Notes under the pieces: generated by a model
Told to the model about the DNA's origin: nothing
The model's database searches: none
Seen by the model: the letters and a program-made list of their open reading frames with translations, nothing else
Program-made: the position numbers and the translations under genes
Assembly (NCBI GenBank): GCA_949357655.1
Contig: CASHTG010000010.1
Coordinates: 310,001-374,000 of the forward strand
Reading direction: 5' to 3'
Source of the DNA: Parascedosporium putredinis
Lineage: Eukaryota > Ascomycota > Sordariomycetes > Microascales > Microascaceae
Length of the DNA: 64,000 nucleotides
In this document: positions 45,967 through 58,600 of the stretch, in pieces
How positions within the stretch are numbered: the stretch's first letter is position 1
Layout of the letters: the number at the start of each line of letters is the position of its first letter

Positions 45967-47574
45967 GAGGAGAACCCCTTCCGACCTCGAATGGTAGAAT
46001 TGAGAGAGGTTACGCCTTAAGAATCGACCCGGCCTAGGATGCCACGATTTATAGCAATCCATCAAATTCACGCCTACAAGCCCTCTCTACGAGGTGTGAC
46101 GCTTCTTCCAACAACTCCAAGCCCATTCCAACGGGACTATACGAGACTGACTCATACAATCACTTGAATTTTGATGATGCAGTTATAGTTGAACACGAGG
46201 ACGTGATGGAGGAAGATTGGGGGTCTTCCACATTTTCTTATAATGGAGAGAAGGACGAAGACGAGAACTGGGATGACGGCGATGTACCCGTGTTTCTTGA
46301 ACGGTGCCACGATGAAGACGAGTCTAATGACTTTACGTTCCTCCCAGGACACGGGTCTCATCGAATTGAGGTACTCCTGGAGCGGATCACGGCCAAGTCC
46401 CGTTCTCAACTCATCATGATGGACGCAGTCGATATCATGAAAATTGTGCTCGAGCTGGCCATGGCAGTTATGATTTGAGGACAAGCAAGGAATTGGCTTA
46501 TGATTAGACGATATTTACGCATCTTGGTTGGAGCCCGTGGATAAGAGGGCAGGGGTATCGGCATCAAAACAATTCCAAGATTTCTTTTTCCAATACTTTG
46601 CGATCCCAAGTGACCTATTCTGGTTTGTGATACATATTCCAGAGCGTGGCAGGCTGGGGAAAGTGGTTGCAGCTCAACTCGGATGTCTGTTAGGAACCGG
46701 TCAGCCAACGTTCACCCACCTTCGCTTGCAGGTAAGCTCTTCCGGGTCGGCCGCCGTCCTGGCGGGAACCCAATTTCGTAGCCAAGCGTTAGGGCAGACG
46801 TATACTACATGTGACAATATCGACCCTGCTTTTGGCCACGATTGAATTGCCAGATTGGGCACGTTCAGCAGTTGAACTCTCGCGATAATCAATTCAACTT
46901 TGATCACTATTGGTCGCTTTCGCAACTCGTGCGATATGCATCTGCAAGGGCCTAGTCTCATTCCCATCAGCATCAAATCCGACAGCTACATACATTCGAA
47001 GCATACATCGAGTATAAAATGACACCACGAGTTCTCCGAGCTATTACCATCGTAACACGCTAGCTTTCTGGCCTTTGAAACCCGGTGCTTAGTTTCGCGC
47101 CCATTGGCTGAGATTTGCAGTGTTGGTAGTCGTTGTGTTGCAAGGGTTCCTGCCGGCCGTACATAGTCCGGAACGACGTTGAGATATCCATGGATGATTT
47201 GCTTCTAAGAGTGTCGATCCGATACGGCGTGATTCATTGGTGAAGATAACTGCTATGTAGTTATCTCCCACTTCTATCATACCCATTTCCCAACTCTGAC
47301 CTCCTTCTAAATATTTCTTCTTCTTTCAATTTAATGAGGACGAAGTTTTTGAGGGAGTGTTCACACAATATTTACGGGGTACATGCAACACGCCCAGATT
47401 TGTGAGGGATCACAAGTCCTGCCTAACAGGTCTGTTTGGGGGAAAACGCGAGTCAGCGCACGTGATTACGAGAAGCCTCAGTCAGTCCAGCTCGAAAACG
47501 GCACCTCGCGGAAAAAAACAGGGACTCAAAAACAAAACTCAACTCTTCACAGCACAATTACACAATATTTCACT

Positions 47575-49707
47575 ATGGGTGGATCACGAGAGAAGCGCAG
47601 GAGGCACACAGTACAAGACTCTGGGTCTTCTGAAGAAGAATCGGAATCCGACGAAGTCACAGGATTCATCGACGATGAGGCGTCCGAGGAGGACTCGGAC
47701 GCGATGTCCGACAACGACTCGCGTTTTTCAGGCGAGAGCGACACGCAGGAATATTTTCCGAATTTTGGGAAGCTGCCGCCAGAGCTGAGGATCCGCATTT
47801 GGCAGTTCTTTTGCCCCGATCTTCAATCGCGGTCCTTCATGTTCCAGTTCATGGCCGTCACGTCGTTCGAGAAGACGGAGATTTGGGAACACTGGACCCT
47901 GGAACGGCAAACGGCGGCCATCCGGGCGCTGTTGGCCGTGCACGGCGAGACGCGCGCTTTAGCTTTACGCAGGTTTCCCGATCCGATCCTGATACGGAAC
48001 GGGACGGGACTTGTCCGCTTCAACAAGAACATAGATGTGGTGCATCTCAAGATCAACAAGAAGTGGAGGGTGAGGGACCTGCCGGAGGATTTTTGCGAGC
48101 ACGTCCGCCAATTAGCCACGGGCCGTATCCTTTTCGACCCAGAAGGCACGGGGCCGGGCCGCATCTATACCAACGAGGACATCTCCCCCAATACGTTCCT
48201 GCGGGTGTTTACCTTTTTCCCGAACCTGCGCACCTGGTTCCGGTGCGTGGACGGCAAGCGACACAGGGAAGGGACGCTGGAGTGGCTCAATGCCGAGGAG
48301 TACGCGGGCGAGGGGCAGCAGGGGAGGGGGAGGAAGTGCACGCGTTCCACCAGATCAAAGCGGTAGACGACCCCGAGGTGGGCGAGGACGCGCAGCGCAT
48401 GTACTTTTACCCCGACGTGCAGCGCCACCGGCAATACGCGGAGCTCAACGCGTCGCTCGAGGCGCTAGGCATCGCGGGGACAGGCTCGCGACGCGCGTGG
48501 CCAACCTGCCGTGGAACGCCAACGAGGCGGCGTACGACGTTGGGCCGTGGGCGGCGAACAACGAGGCCGAGGTGCTCACGCAGGCCGAGGTGGACAAGAT
48601 CGCGGCGGTGGAAACGTGGCCGATGGTGTTTTTGATTATCACATGTACGAGGATCAGCGGCGCACGGCGCGGCAGCTCATCACGGAGCACGCGATGAGTT
48701 TGGGGCCGGGGAGTGGCCGACGGAGCCCGAGGACACGGATGAGGAGGATAGCGAGTTTGGGGCGGGGGTGCCGGGGTGGGCGCGCACGATGTGTATGAGA
48801 GTTCGGGGATCGATGATGCGTCGGAGTTGGATGAGTCGGAGGCGGATTCGGTGGAGCGGATGATGGATGAGTTGGATGAGGAGGAGGCGCAGTCGAGTGT
48901 GCGGCGTCCGCCGCCGAGGCGGAGGTTGGGTCGCGGGCCTTTGATGGGGGTCGATAGTGAGGAGGATGAAGAGGAGGAGGAGGAGGAGGGTGGCGGGGCG
49001 AGATTCTCGAGTCTTGAGGCTTCGGATGGGGAGGGTCGTGGGGTCGCTCCTGCGCCGCGGGGTCAGAGGAGGAGGGTTGTGGATTCGGATGATGAAGAAG
49101 ACGACGAAGGGCAACGAGAAGAGGAGCCGGTGCGTGCGCGGCGGTCGCGGTCACCGCGGAAACATGTCGTCCTTTCTGACTCGGAGTATGAGGACGACAG
49201 CAGGAGGGAAGTCCCAAAGGAAGCGATTGTGATTTCGGACTCGGAGGATGAGGAGACGAGCAAGGCGGCCCCGGTTGCGGCTAAGCGGCGGGGTCGTACC
49301 TTGGTCCAAGATTCCGACGAGGACGAGGACGAAGACGAAGACGAGGATGATGCCAAGCCGTCTGGCAGAAGAGCCAGGAAGGCCGCTGCGCGCCGCGCGC
49401 TGGAGTCATCTGATCGCGGGAGCGAAGACGAGGAGGAAGAGTCTGAGGAGGAAGAGAGCAGCGAGGAGGAAGATTCGGAGGAGGATGAGGGCCCCGAAAA
49501 CCAGTATCGCTTGCTCAGAGGTTTGGGTACCACAACAAAGCGTTACGCATGACGCCCGAACCGGACTCGGGAGACGAGGATGAAGATGATGCCAACTCCT
49601 CGGAAAACTCGTATGGGCGTGGCGAGGAGGACGATGACGACGAAGATGAGCGGAACCCGTTTTTGGATGGCCTCGCCGAGGAATCCGAAGATGAAGAGGA
49701 TGACTGA
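47575..49707 (+). CDS. 2EXR-domain protein with long acidic tail (six apparent frameshifts)
   Basis: No intron is needed. Six missing bases (G runs 48326-48330, 48476-48479, 48708-48711, about 48776 and 49525-49527, and T run 48629-48633) bring the length to 713 codons. Residues 1-55 are charged (MGGSREKRRRHTVQDS, then Ser/Glu/Asp). From about 60 the 2EXR domain begins: YFPNFGKLPPELRIRIWQFF, then FMAVTSFEKTEIWEHWTLE and FNKNIDVVHLK. From about 390 to the end the chain is low complexity, mostly Asp, Glu and Ser with Arg patches, and closes NPFLDGLAEESEDEEDD. 2EXR proteins are common in Sordariomycetes and Leotiomycetes, and their function is unknown. The acidic tail suggests a chaperone-like or chromatin partner, which is speculation. 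Confidence 0.78.
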
Positions 49708-50944
49708 GGTGCTCAACAATCTGACCGTACCCGAGATTCTGCTTCTTCTTTTCTCACGCCTTTGCTTTCTTTCGCTGCTTGGCGCCAGGGCGTTGCCATT
49801 GTACTTTTTCTCCTCTTCCTTTTCGCGGGGTACAGTCCGTCCATGTACGGTTGGAGCGATCCTTGGACCCAAATAAGATGGAATCCCTTGACGGCTGGAT
49901 CTCCAGGGGATCCATCTGATGTTTTCTTTTACCACTCACACACACCCACGCCATCTCGCTACATATCCGCATTTGGGACTACCCACCAAGTTTTTGCTTC
50001 TCTCTCTCTCTTCTCGAATAGACAAATCCTAAACAGGAAATAGACTGCGTATGATCAATTTGCAACGCGTGCTGGGCATCATGCATCACGGACCAGTTCC
50101 CACCGTACTTTCCCGTGTTTCCGTGAACAGTGGTATTGGGGGTTTTGCGTCGAAACCGCGTCGTATGCTTTCCTTGAAGTCTCATTTGCGAGGATATAAC
50201 CCAGGTCGAGCTAAGCGACTGATGATGGAGCTAAGAGCTAGCTTCACACACACACACACACCTGTGGCAAGCTCCCTCTCTTGTCCCTCCCCACGGCGAC
50301 ATGTGATTGGGTTGATTGGGAATTTGGGGTATGTAGGGATGCACGCGTCCGCAGCTTCTCCGCGCGCGCAGGCTTCCCCCACCCTTGGTTCTGGGAACGT
50401 TGGGGTAATGCACGGCTCGGCTCAGTGAGGAGAGGGTGATGCGAGGTGGGGATCAGATGTGGTCCGAGGCCATGGGAAGGCCGGCGCAGGTTGAGCTGCA
50501 TGGGGACCCTCACGAACATCAAGACTCTCTCGAAACCCAAAGAAACCGAGGCAGAACTATAGCCAGGTCTCCATCTCTCTCGAGGAGATGACGGGAAGGA
50601 GTGAAGGATTGTCGGGTGTGGAGTGCGTTCGTCGCACGGGACGAGTTCGAGGGGAGCCAGCGCTCCGGGATCATCTCGTGATCAAGGGTGTCTGGGAATC
50701 TGGAACGGATGGCGCTTGTCTGGGGCAACTGGTGAACACATACGATCGTGGTGGGTTGGCTGCACGACAACGTGGAGCCAAGGGCCAAGGCCACGGGTGT
50801 TGCAGCCGGGGACGCGAGGGCGGGAACGGGCTGGGAGTGGTGCGGATATGAAGAGGCAGGACTGGCACATTGGAGGGGCAGGGGTGTGTGTGCGTCTGCA
50901 TTTCCAGGTTGCACAGACTGCTCCAACGGCTCTCATCTGCCTTT

Positions 50945-50992
50945 GCCTTTCTCTCTTTTTTTCTTTTTTTCTTTTTTTTTCTTCTTCTTTCT
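50945..50992. repeat. T-rich polypyrimidine tract
   Basis: T runs broken by single C residues over about 48 bases. Simple sequence with no visible role. Confidence 0.7.
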
Positions 50993-53206
50993 TGTCATCC
51001 TCTTTGCTTGGTCTTGATCATCAATTGATGTCTTCCCTAGCTGGTCACTGTGCATGGAAGCCGCCTTGGCCAGTTCGTCAACCCCCAGTTCAGAAGAGGA
51101 AAACAAAGCAAGCAGCGGCCAACAGGTCAAGTAAGCTGATCAGGCGAGACCACGGGGAAGCGATGTAACTCTGGCAAACGCCGGTGTGAGAAGTCGGGGA
51201 GTCGTGCCCCGGATCGGGTAATTTTGCCGGGCAGGGCCACTAAAGCGTGCTTCCGCCAGCAGACAGGGTTTGGTGGTTTAAAAGCGTGCCAATGACGGCG
51301 CGGCAAACGGGTGGGCGAGGGTGAGGGCTCGCTGGGCATGTGCACATGTGGTGGCTCGCGGCCCGTTTTGGATTCACGTTGGAGGAGGGATATGGATTGC
51401 GATCGCTGATTAGTGCACCGCGATAGACGCTAGTTTGCTTTCTTTATCGTCGTTTCGCGTCGTCGCCTTGCTGTCAAATCAATATTGGGAAGAGGTGCAT
51501 GGTATTCCAAGGGTTGAAAAGGCGGGAAAAGTTTCGTGGTTGGGGTTTCCCAAGTGTGTGTGGTGGTTGTGACTGGCGATGTGACTGTGACCTCAATCGA
51601 TGCAGCCGACGTTCTCCAACGCATGTAGCGAGGGTTTGTCCCAATCTGACCCACTACTCTGGAAGCGCCTTTAGATTGTATTTTCTTTTTATTTCTTTAT
51701 TTTGACTCTCCTTTTGGGTTTAGAATATGTGCATGTTCGAGGCCGTGAGCTTCAATCCATTCCATCGACAAGATCAAGCTTCAAGTCAACGATCCTTTCC
51801 GAGTGCTAGTTCGCTTGGCCTCCTCCTTCGCGTGGGGTTTACGGCAATGACAGCAGGGAGCTTGCCTCGGCCAAGAGTCGCGGCGCGCAAACAAGCTTCA
51901 ACTAGGCAAACCGCTGATAGATGTTGGCGCCCTGTCTCCCCATTCCTTCGTAGAGCTAGCAGAAGGATCGATTCATAGGAGCCGCCCGCATCTGTTCCGC
52001 AGTGGGTATTTTACGGGGATGGCATGACATCTGGGGGACGGGCCCCGTCTTTTTCTTCTGCTCTCGAAGGGATCGATCGAGGAATTGAGTGCATGTGGGG
52101 AATGGCCGACCATCTTTTTGTTTGGGGCGAGCGATGGAGCGACAGATTGAAAATGGTCGGATCGACCGGGCTAGGGTTGAGAGATGGCATACAATCAGTT
52201 CGATTTCGATCTGTATTTCGGCCCTAGATGTCTCGAGCTCAATCACGGCTTGAACGGCGGCCGAGTAATAGCGCCCCAACCGGACTGGGCTTTGCGATTT
52301 TCCCAGTGCCGCTAGCAACATTGAAATGTCACAATGCTTGAGCCGCAGGAATGTTTGGTTTTCAAGTTGGGTCTTGTTTGGCATGAGCCTAATCTGGGGC
52401 TACATGTACGCAACATCAATCAATTGAAGCCCGCCCCTGCGCGCGCATGTAGCTTCTTGATGGGTGGGTTCTACCTCGGTAGTCTCGCCCTTCTTTCCTT
52501 CTTCTCTATCTCGGGTGATTGAAAGAGTATTCCAGCGGGGAATGGCCTTGGAAACAGGATGGCAGTGGCTCGACAAAGCCTGCGAGGAATAGAGTACATT
52601 CCCGTGCTTTGCCCTTTGCCCTTTGCTCTGCCTGTCACCTTCGGCACCTAATCCCGCGAATGAAAGCGGCCGAGAGCAAAGAATCCGGGGTTTCGCCCGT
52701 TTGTAGGCTCTGATTGGCGCGCATCGGAGACTTTTGGAGGTGGCCGGCGCCATGTGGAGAGAGAGGAGAAAGGGACGTGGCCCCCCTCCTCCCCCTGCCA
52801 AAGATTGAGATGTTGGGGTAAACCAGTGGTGTTTGTGCTTGTTCCGTTGGCGTCGCCTAGTCTCTTGTTTTTCTTTGCTTCCTTGCTTGTTCTACATGTC
52901 AACTTTCTTTGCACGCTTGTGAAGGGGGCCCTTCGTGTTTCGCTCGGGTCAAATCAACGGCGTGCTACTTGCGTGTACGAAGTACAAAACCCCCAAAGCT
53001 GCCCAATGCGCTGATTTCGTCTCCAGATGGACGCGGAACGAGGTGGTGAGATGGGAATAGCGCAGAACCTCGCCTGGACATGGCTACCCCGGTTTTTTTC
53101 TGGTCGTCTTCTCACACGACCGCCGGAGAGGGCGGCTTCGAGGGTGACATCCAAGAGGGTCGCGATGAAATATACTTGCAGATGACGAGGGTCCGCGCCT
53201 GCACTT

Positions 53207-53215
53207 TATATAAAA
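53207..53215 (+). promoter_or_regulatory. TATA box of the second MFS gene
   Basis: TATATAAAA about 240 bases before the start at 53451, followed by a CT-rich leader. Confidence 0.5.
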
Positions 53216-53450
53216 CTGTGTCCCCGACCGCCATCTCCGTTTGCTTCTACCCTTTTTTATTTTTCTTAGTCGTACATATCGATTGAAGCTTTTGGTTTCT
53301 TAGAGAGTGAAGTGACTATCACTTGAAATTTTCTCTCTCTTTCTCACCTTCTTGGGTTTACCCTCCTCGTGTACGAGGGTCGAAAAACAAGACACCCGAC
53401 CCCTCTAGTAACCTTTGGAGAGGCCGAGAGAGCCCTCCCACGACATCAAA

Positions 53451-55314
53451 ATGGCGCTTCCGCCTAAATGGTATCAGGTGCGTTCTAATCGCGTTTGCTT
53501 TTCGTTGCCGTTTCTCGTCGTTTTGTCTCCGGTTCGGTGTAGAGCGGTCGTGAATAAACAACCGGGAGGAGAATGGCCAAGACATGCAGAGTACGACAGA
53601 AGCCAAGGAAAAACATCAGCTAACAAGTTTCGAAACTAGTTCCTTGTGAGCGTCTTCGCCTCACTCGGTTCCCTCCTATTCGGATATGACTTGGGTGTCA
53701 TTGCCGAAGCCATCGCGGCGCAATCCTTCAAGTCCATGTTTGGCGACAAGCCCAATGAAATGTACGTTGCTCCCAACGACACAACCTCTTTTTCCTCCCA
53801 ATCTCCATCAACGCGCTCCCTAACACTTCTTTGATCTTCTAGTGGTGCCGTCGTCTCCGTCTTCACCGGCGGCGCCTTCTTCGGCGCCATGTTCGGCGGT
53901 CCCGCCGGCGACCGTTTCGGCCGCAAAATGACCATCCTCATCGGCGCCATCGTCTTCTGCCTCGGCGGCGCCCTGCAGACGGGCGCCAGCAACATCAACT
54001 TCCTGTACGCCGGCCGCTGCCTCGCCGGCGTCGGCGTCGGCTTCCTCACCATGATCATCCCCTGTACCAGGCCGAGCTGTGCCACCCCAGCATCCGCGGC
54101 CGCGTCACCGCCCTGCAGCAGTTCATGCTCGGCATCGGCGCCCTCGCCGCCGCGTGGATCTCCTGGGGCACGTACATCGGCTTCGCCCCCACCGACAACA
54201 AGCAGTGGCGCGTCAGTCTCGGTATCCAAATTATCCCCGGCGGTATCCTCGCTCTTCTCATCCTGCTGTTCCCCGAGTCCCCCGCTGGCTCATCGACAAC
54301 GGGCGAGTCGACGAGGGCCTGCGCACCTTGGCCAAGCTCCACGCGCACGGCGATATCTCCAACACCTTTGTGCAAGCCGAGTTCGCCCAGATCCAGAGTC
54401 CATCGCCATCGAGCACGAGCAGTCCGCCAAGAGCTACCTCGAGCTTTTCCGCGACAAGTCCAGCTTCCGCCGCCTCTTCCTCGCTTGCGCCCTCCAGGCC
54501 TCGGTCCAGATGACCGGCGTCAGCGCCATCCAGTACTACTCCGTTGCCATCTACGAAAAGATTGGCATCGCCGGTGACGAGACCCTCAAGTACCAGGCCA
54601 TCTCCTCCTGCATCGCCCTCTTTGCCCAGTTCCTCTGCATCCTCTTCGTCGACCGCTTCGGCCGCCGCTGGCCCCTTATCCTCGGCAACCTCGGCAACAT
54701 GGTCACCTTCATTATCGCCACCATCCTGCTCGCCAAGTTCCCCGCCGGCTCTCCCCAGGCCAGCGGCAGCGCTTCCTGGGCTTTCATCGCGATGACCTGG
54801 CTGTACAACTTCTCCTTCTCCGCCACCTGCGGTCCCTCTCCTGGATCATCCCCGCTGAGATCTTCGACATGAAGGTCCGCGCCAAGGGTGTCTCCATCGC
54901 CACCATGACCTCCTTTGCCTTTAATACCATGATTGGCCAGACCACCTCGGTCGCTCTCGATGACGAGCACGGCATTGGCTGGAGGTGGTATATTCTCTTC
55001 ATCGTAAGTTCTTTGTTCCTTCCATTTCATTTGTATCTTGAGGGACTGGAAACGTGATAAGAGCTTACCTCGACTAACTTTCTTCCTACTCAACGCAGGT
55101 CTGCAACTTCACCAACGCCATCTTCTTCTGGGCCTTCCTCCCCGAAACCGCCAAGCGCCCCCTCGAGGAGATGAGGTACCTCTTCACCGAGGCTCCCATC
55201 TTCGTCCCCACCATGGACATGGAACAGTTCGCCACCAACGAGCTCGAGCGCAGGGTCGTCGAGGTCGAGACCAAGCAGGAGCAGATGGCCGGCGTCGCCC
55301 AGCACGAGGCTTAA
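53451..55314 (+). CDS. MFS hexose-type transporter (four apparent frameshifts)
   Basis: Exons 53451-53477, 53640-53761, 53843-55003 and 55099-55314. Four missing bases in exon 3 (C run 54059-54062, C run 54279-54283, near 54394, C run 54834-54836) give 509 residues. It has the sugar-porter signatures SLLFGYDLGVIAEA (helix 1), GDRFGRKM, YAGRCLAGVGVGF, AELCHPSIRGR, PESPRWLID, GVSAIQYYS (helix 7 sugar-binding region), DRFGRRWPL and FLPETAKRPLEEM. The GYD and the QYYS segment support a hexose or related sugar. It is separate from the catabolic cluster, and its own 3.7-kb upstream gap hides any special control. Confidence 0.88.
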
Positions 55315-55623
55315 TCTTGCCCCGAAGTCGGCAAAACGAGTTGATTTCCTGGAACCTGCGTGATACACTAGAGCGCATGCGTGTATCTGTATGTGTGTGT
55401 GCGTGGGTGTGTCCCACCACGCAGCATGCAGGCAAGCTATGCACATCGTGACGCGGGGCTTTTGACTTCTTCCCATTGATCTTCATTTAGTTGAGCACTT
55501 TCTTTTCTCAATAATACCACTCTGTTCATTCTAGCGGCACATAAACTCCCATGTCCCTTTTGTGAACAAGAAAATGAAACCCTCAAAACCGTACAAAATC
55601 GTAGTGTACAGGAAACAAATGCA
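55315..55623. other. Convergent intergenic spacer
   Basis: 3' flanks of the sugar transporter and the giant gene. It includes a short GT-rich stretch (about 55380-55412). Nothing coding was seen. Confidence 0.5.
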
Positions 55624-58600
55624 TCAAGTCCTTTCTTCACCCTCGAAATCCTTCTCCGAAAGCAACCTATTTCCTAACATGGCCCCCATATGTGTCCGTG
55701 GGGATGCCTGCGACCCGTATCGAATTTCCATGAGATCCCTCATTAATCGAATAGGACTCTTGTAAAACCCAGACTTGCCACCAACACGCCCCCTTTGGTC
55801 CTTGGCCATGAAGCCATCCGCGTCCAGCTCCTCTCCCTCCCTCGCCTTTTGCCACGAGAGCCCCAAGAACCTGCACGTGGCAACGTACATCTTGTGGTCG
55901 TTGAAATACAATTGGCCCGCAAACACGTTGAGCCCCACCGTCAACACCCGCGGCACCTTGGCCTTGACCGGCTCGGGGTACGTGAAGAGCCTGAGATTGT
56001 CGAGAGAGGGTACACCGAGTTGGCCCTCGGGCAGTAAATATGCATGCGTGCGGTTTGACTCGACTTCATCGTGGGCAAGAGTTGATTGGCCTCGAAGGGG
56101 CTGATAATCATCACCACCCTGCGTCCGTCAGCTACCTTGTTGGTCACAACCCACTGCACGGAACGAAGATAGTGGTCTAGAGCGATTTTCTGGTGTTTAG
56201 GGATCGAGACGGTCGTGGCAAAGTCGGACGACACCAGCAAGGTCGGTGCTCGGGTCTCTGGGAAATATGCCATGCCAAATTCCTTGCCAGCCTGGGTGGA
56301 ATCTAATGATTTAAACGCTCTCATGTACCCTGGTGAACTGGACGGTAGAGCTCCAGTGAGGACAAACTGCTGCACGTCGCCGTGAAGCGAGTGCTTTGCT
56401 GGCGCTGTCGGCGGTGGCCTCTCCAGTTCGCGCTCTCGCTCCGTCTCCGGGTCCAACTCACGCTCCTGCTCTTCCTGCAGCGCTGCCGCGCTGATCGTGG
56501 CCGCGCCGAAATCCCGAAGCCGCCCCAAGATGGGATCGGCCCCTTCCTCAGCGGTTGTGTTACCCCCAAGCTGCCCAAGTGGCGCTCGCCGGGGCGCTCG
56601 GGCTTGTATCGCTGGAGGATTGTGAGTGCTTCATCCTCGAGGAAATGAAGAGCTTCGTTCTCGGCCAGAGGCTCCTCGTGCTGGGTAGATTGGACCCAGA
56701 GATTTTGGTGCCTTTGGTGGCGCCAGCCCTGAGAGGCCCATAGCTGCACCCCGCGCTGCAGACTTATCCACGTCTCGCGGATGGACCAGATCAATATGTC
56801 CGAGACTTTGATCTCCTCTTCGGTATAGTCGGTGTCGCCGTCTTGGCTTTGCTGTTCCCCGTTCATCAACCGCCGGATCTTGACTCGGATCTCTCGTGGT
56901 ACGCAAAAGACGACGGATTGTCCATGTCAAGCTTTCTCATTCTCATGCATCCTAGATAAAGAAAAAGAAAACGTTAGCTAGTCTCTTATCAGAGTTATGT
57001 ACGATCTTGTTGGTGGAAATTGTCACAAACCCTGCATCAGTCCATCTTTTGTCTGATTCGCGCCCAGGGTGACGGCCGCACGATAATCTTTCGGGAGTTT
57101 CAAATCGGTTCCGCGTGTATGCGCCTCATCGAGAAACACGAGACACACATCCAACTTGGAAGCAAATGGCGAAGTCTGCAGCCTCTCCACGTATCCGCTG
57201 CGGTCCAACACGCTTAACTCGTCGTTGTCGTCGAAAAACACGACGCCCTGCGTGCGATCATCCATCACGCGGCCGAGCCATTGCTGGGCGACCTGGAGAT
57301 TGCTCAATTCCAAAACCTGGGCGCCGACGTCGAGAATTACGCGCACGGGCGGCTCTAGGCCCACGACGAGGTCGAGTAGGGCGTCGGCGTCGGTAGCTTG
57401 GTTCGCGGACCGGGCGGGGATATCGGTGACGGATGTTTCCGGCTGTAAGAGGTAGCCTAGCACTAGGGCATTCGTGTGCTTCTGCTCAGCGAGGTCGAGC
57501 TGGGTCATATCGAGAGGCAGAAGTCGCCTCGAGTCGTTGGTGCCGCTGAAGCCCGTCGTCGGGTGTTCTTTCTTCTCGCCGAGGTCCCACCCCGACGCCG
57601 AGAGTTTGGAGGAACTCGCGCATCTCCTTCTCGAAGACGATGCGGTCGAGGAAATAGTCAATGACTGACTTGGTGCTGCGCAGGTGGGGGAAGATGTGGG
57701 CCATGCACTGGTGACGGTCTTCCACGTTGACGCCCGCCAGCGACCTGAACTTGGGCGGCATCTGGGGGTTGTCGCGGGCCCAGGCGGCGTACTCCACCTC
57801 GGGCTGGTCAGCTTTGAGGAGGTGGTCGAACACGAGGAATAGGTCGTCGTCGCTCAGCCCGGAATAGTAGTAGGAAAGACAGGTCAGGATGATGACCACA
57901 TCTGGGTGGCTAAACTCGGAGCGGGGACTGGGGCGGTCCTTGGCGAGGTAAGGGACGGCCAACCTGGTCGCTGGCGTCCTCGTCAGTGCGGTTCCGTAGT
58001 TGACCCTCCATCTCTTTTGCATAAAGGCAAATGACAGGACATTGCAGGCGATCAAGCCGCGCAGAAGCACGAGCGTCGGCTTGACGGCTTCGGTCCAAAA
58101 CCCACCGGCGCCCTCGCGCTCCACGCACTCAATCTCCTCATCCGATAGGTCCGGCTTGGTCAAGTATGTACGGACTGCTTCTCGGAGGGCTGGAACCTGT
58201 CTCGGGAGAGGAAAGTCCGTCAGGCCCTGGTCGCAAATGTAGGAGACGATGTGATCGAGAAGCTGGTCCATTGCATCCGACCTCAGGACCCTGGTTCTGG
58301 GGAAGCTTCCCGGTTGTGCGGCTAAGTCGTAAATCTCCATGGAGTCGGGAAATCGTTCGAGCACGCTCGGGGCAGCCGCGCGGATAATGTCGAGAACCTC
58401 TTGTATCGTCTTCCACCGCTTGCTGCCGTGGTCAATATTCTGCTGCTCGCCCATGGTGTACACCAACTCAAACTTGACACTGAAATTCTCATCGCTCTCG
58501 TCCACAATGTCCCTCGCGTGGCGGTGGAGGAAGTGCCGCGTCATGGTCAGTGATCGACCGGTGTCGAGCTTGTTCTCATCCATCGCATACTCCTTACCCA

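Larger units (their letters stand above)
44605..47574. other. AT-richer intergenic island
   Basis: 3 kb with clearly lower GC than the genes around it, by eye. It contains a possible small gene (45639-45966) and open frames at 46038-46481 and 46528-46845 that look partly protein-like but do not join into a model. I found no long terminal repeats, target-site duplications or transposase motifs. Confidence 0.4.
49708..53450. other. Long intergenic region
   Basis: 3.7 kb between two co-oriented genes. It holds a CA repeat (50247-50260), a T/C-rich tract (50945-50992) and a TATA-like motif (53207-53215) for the next gene. No domain or exon chain was recognised. Confidence 0.45.
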
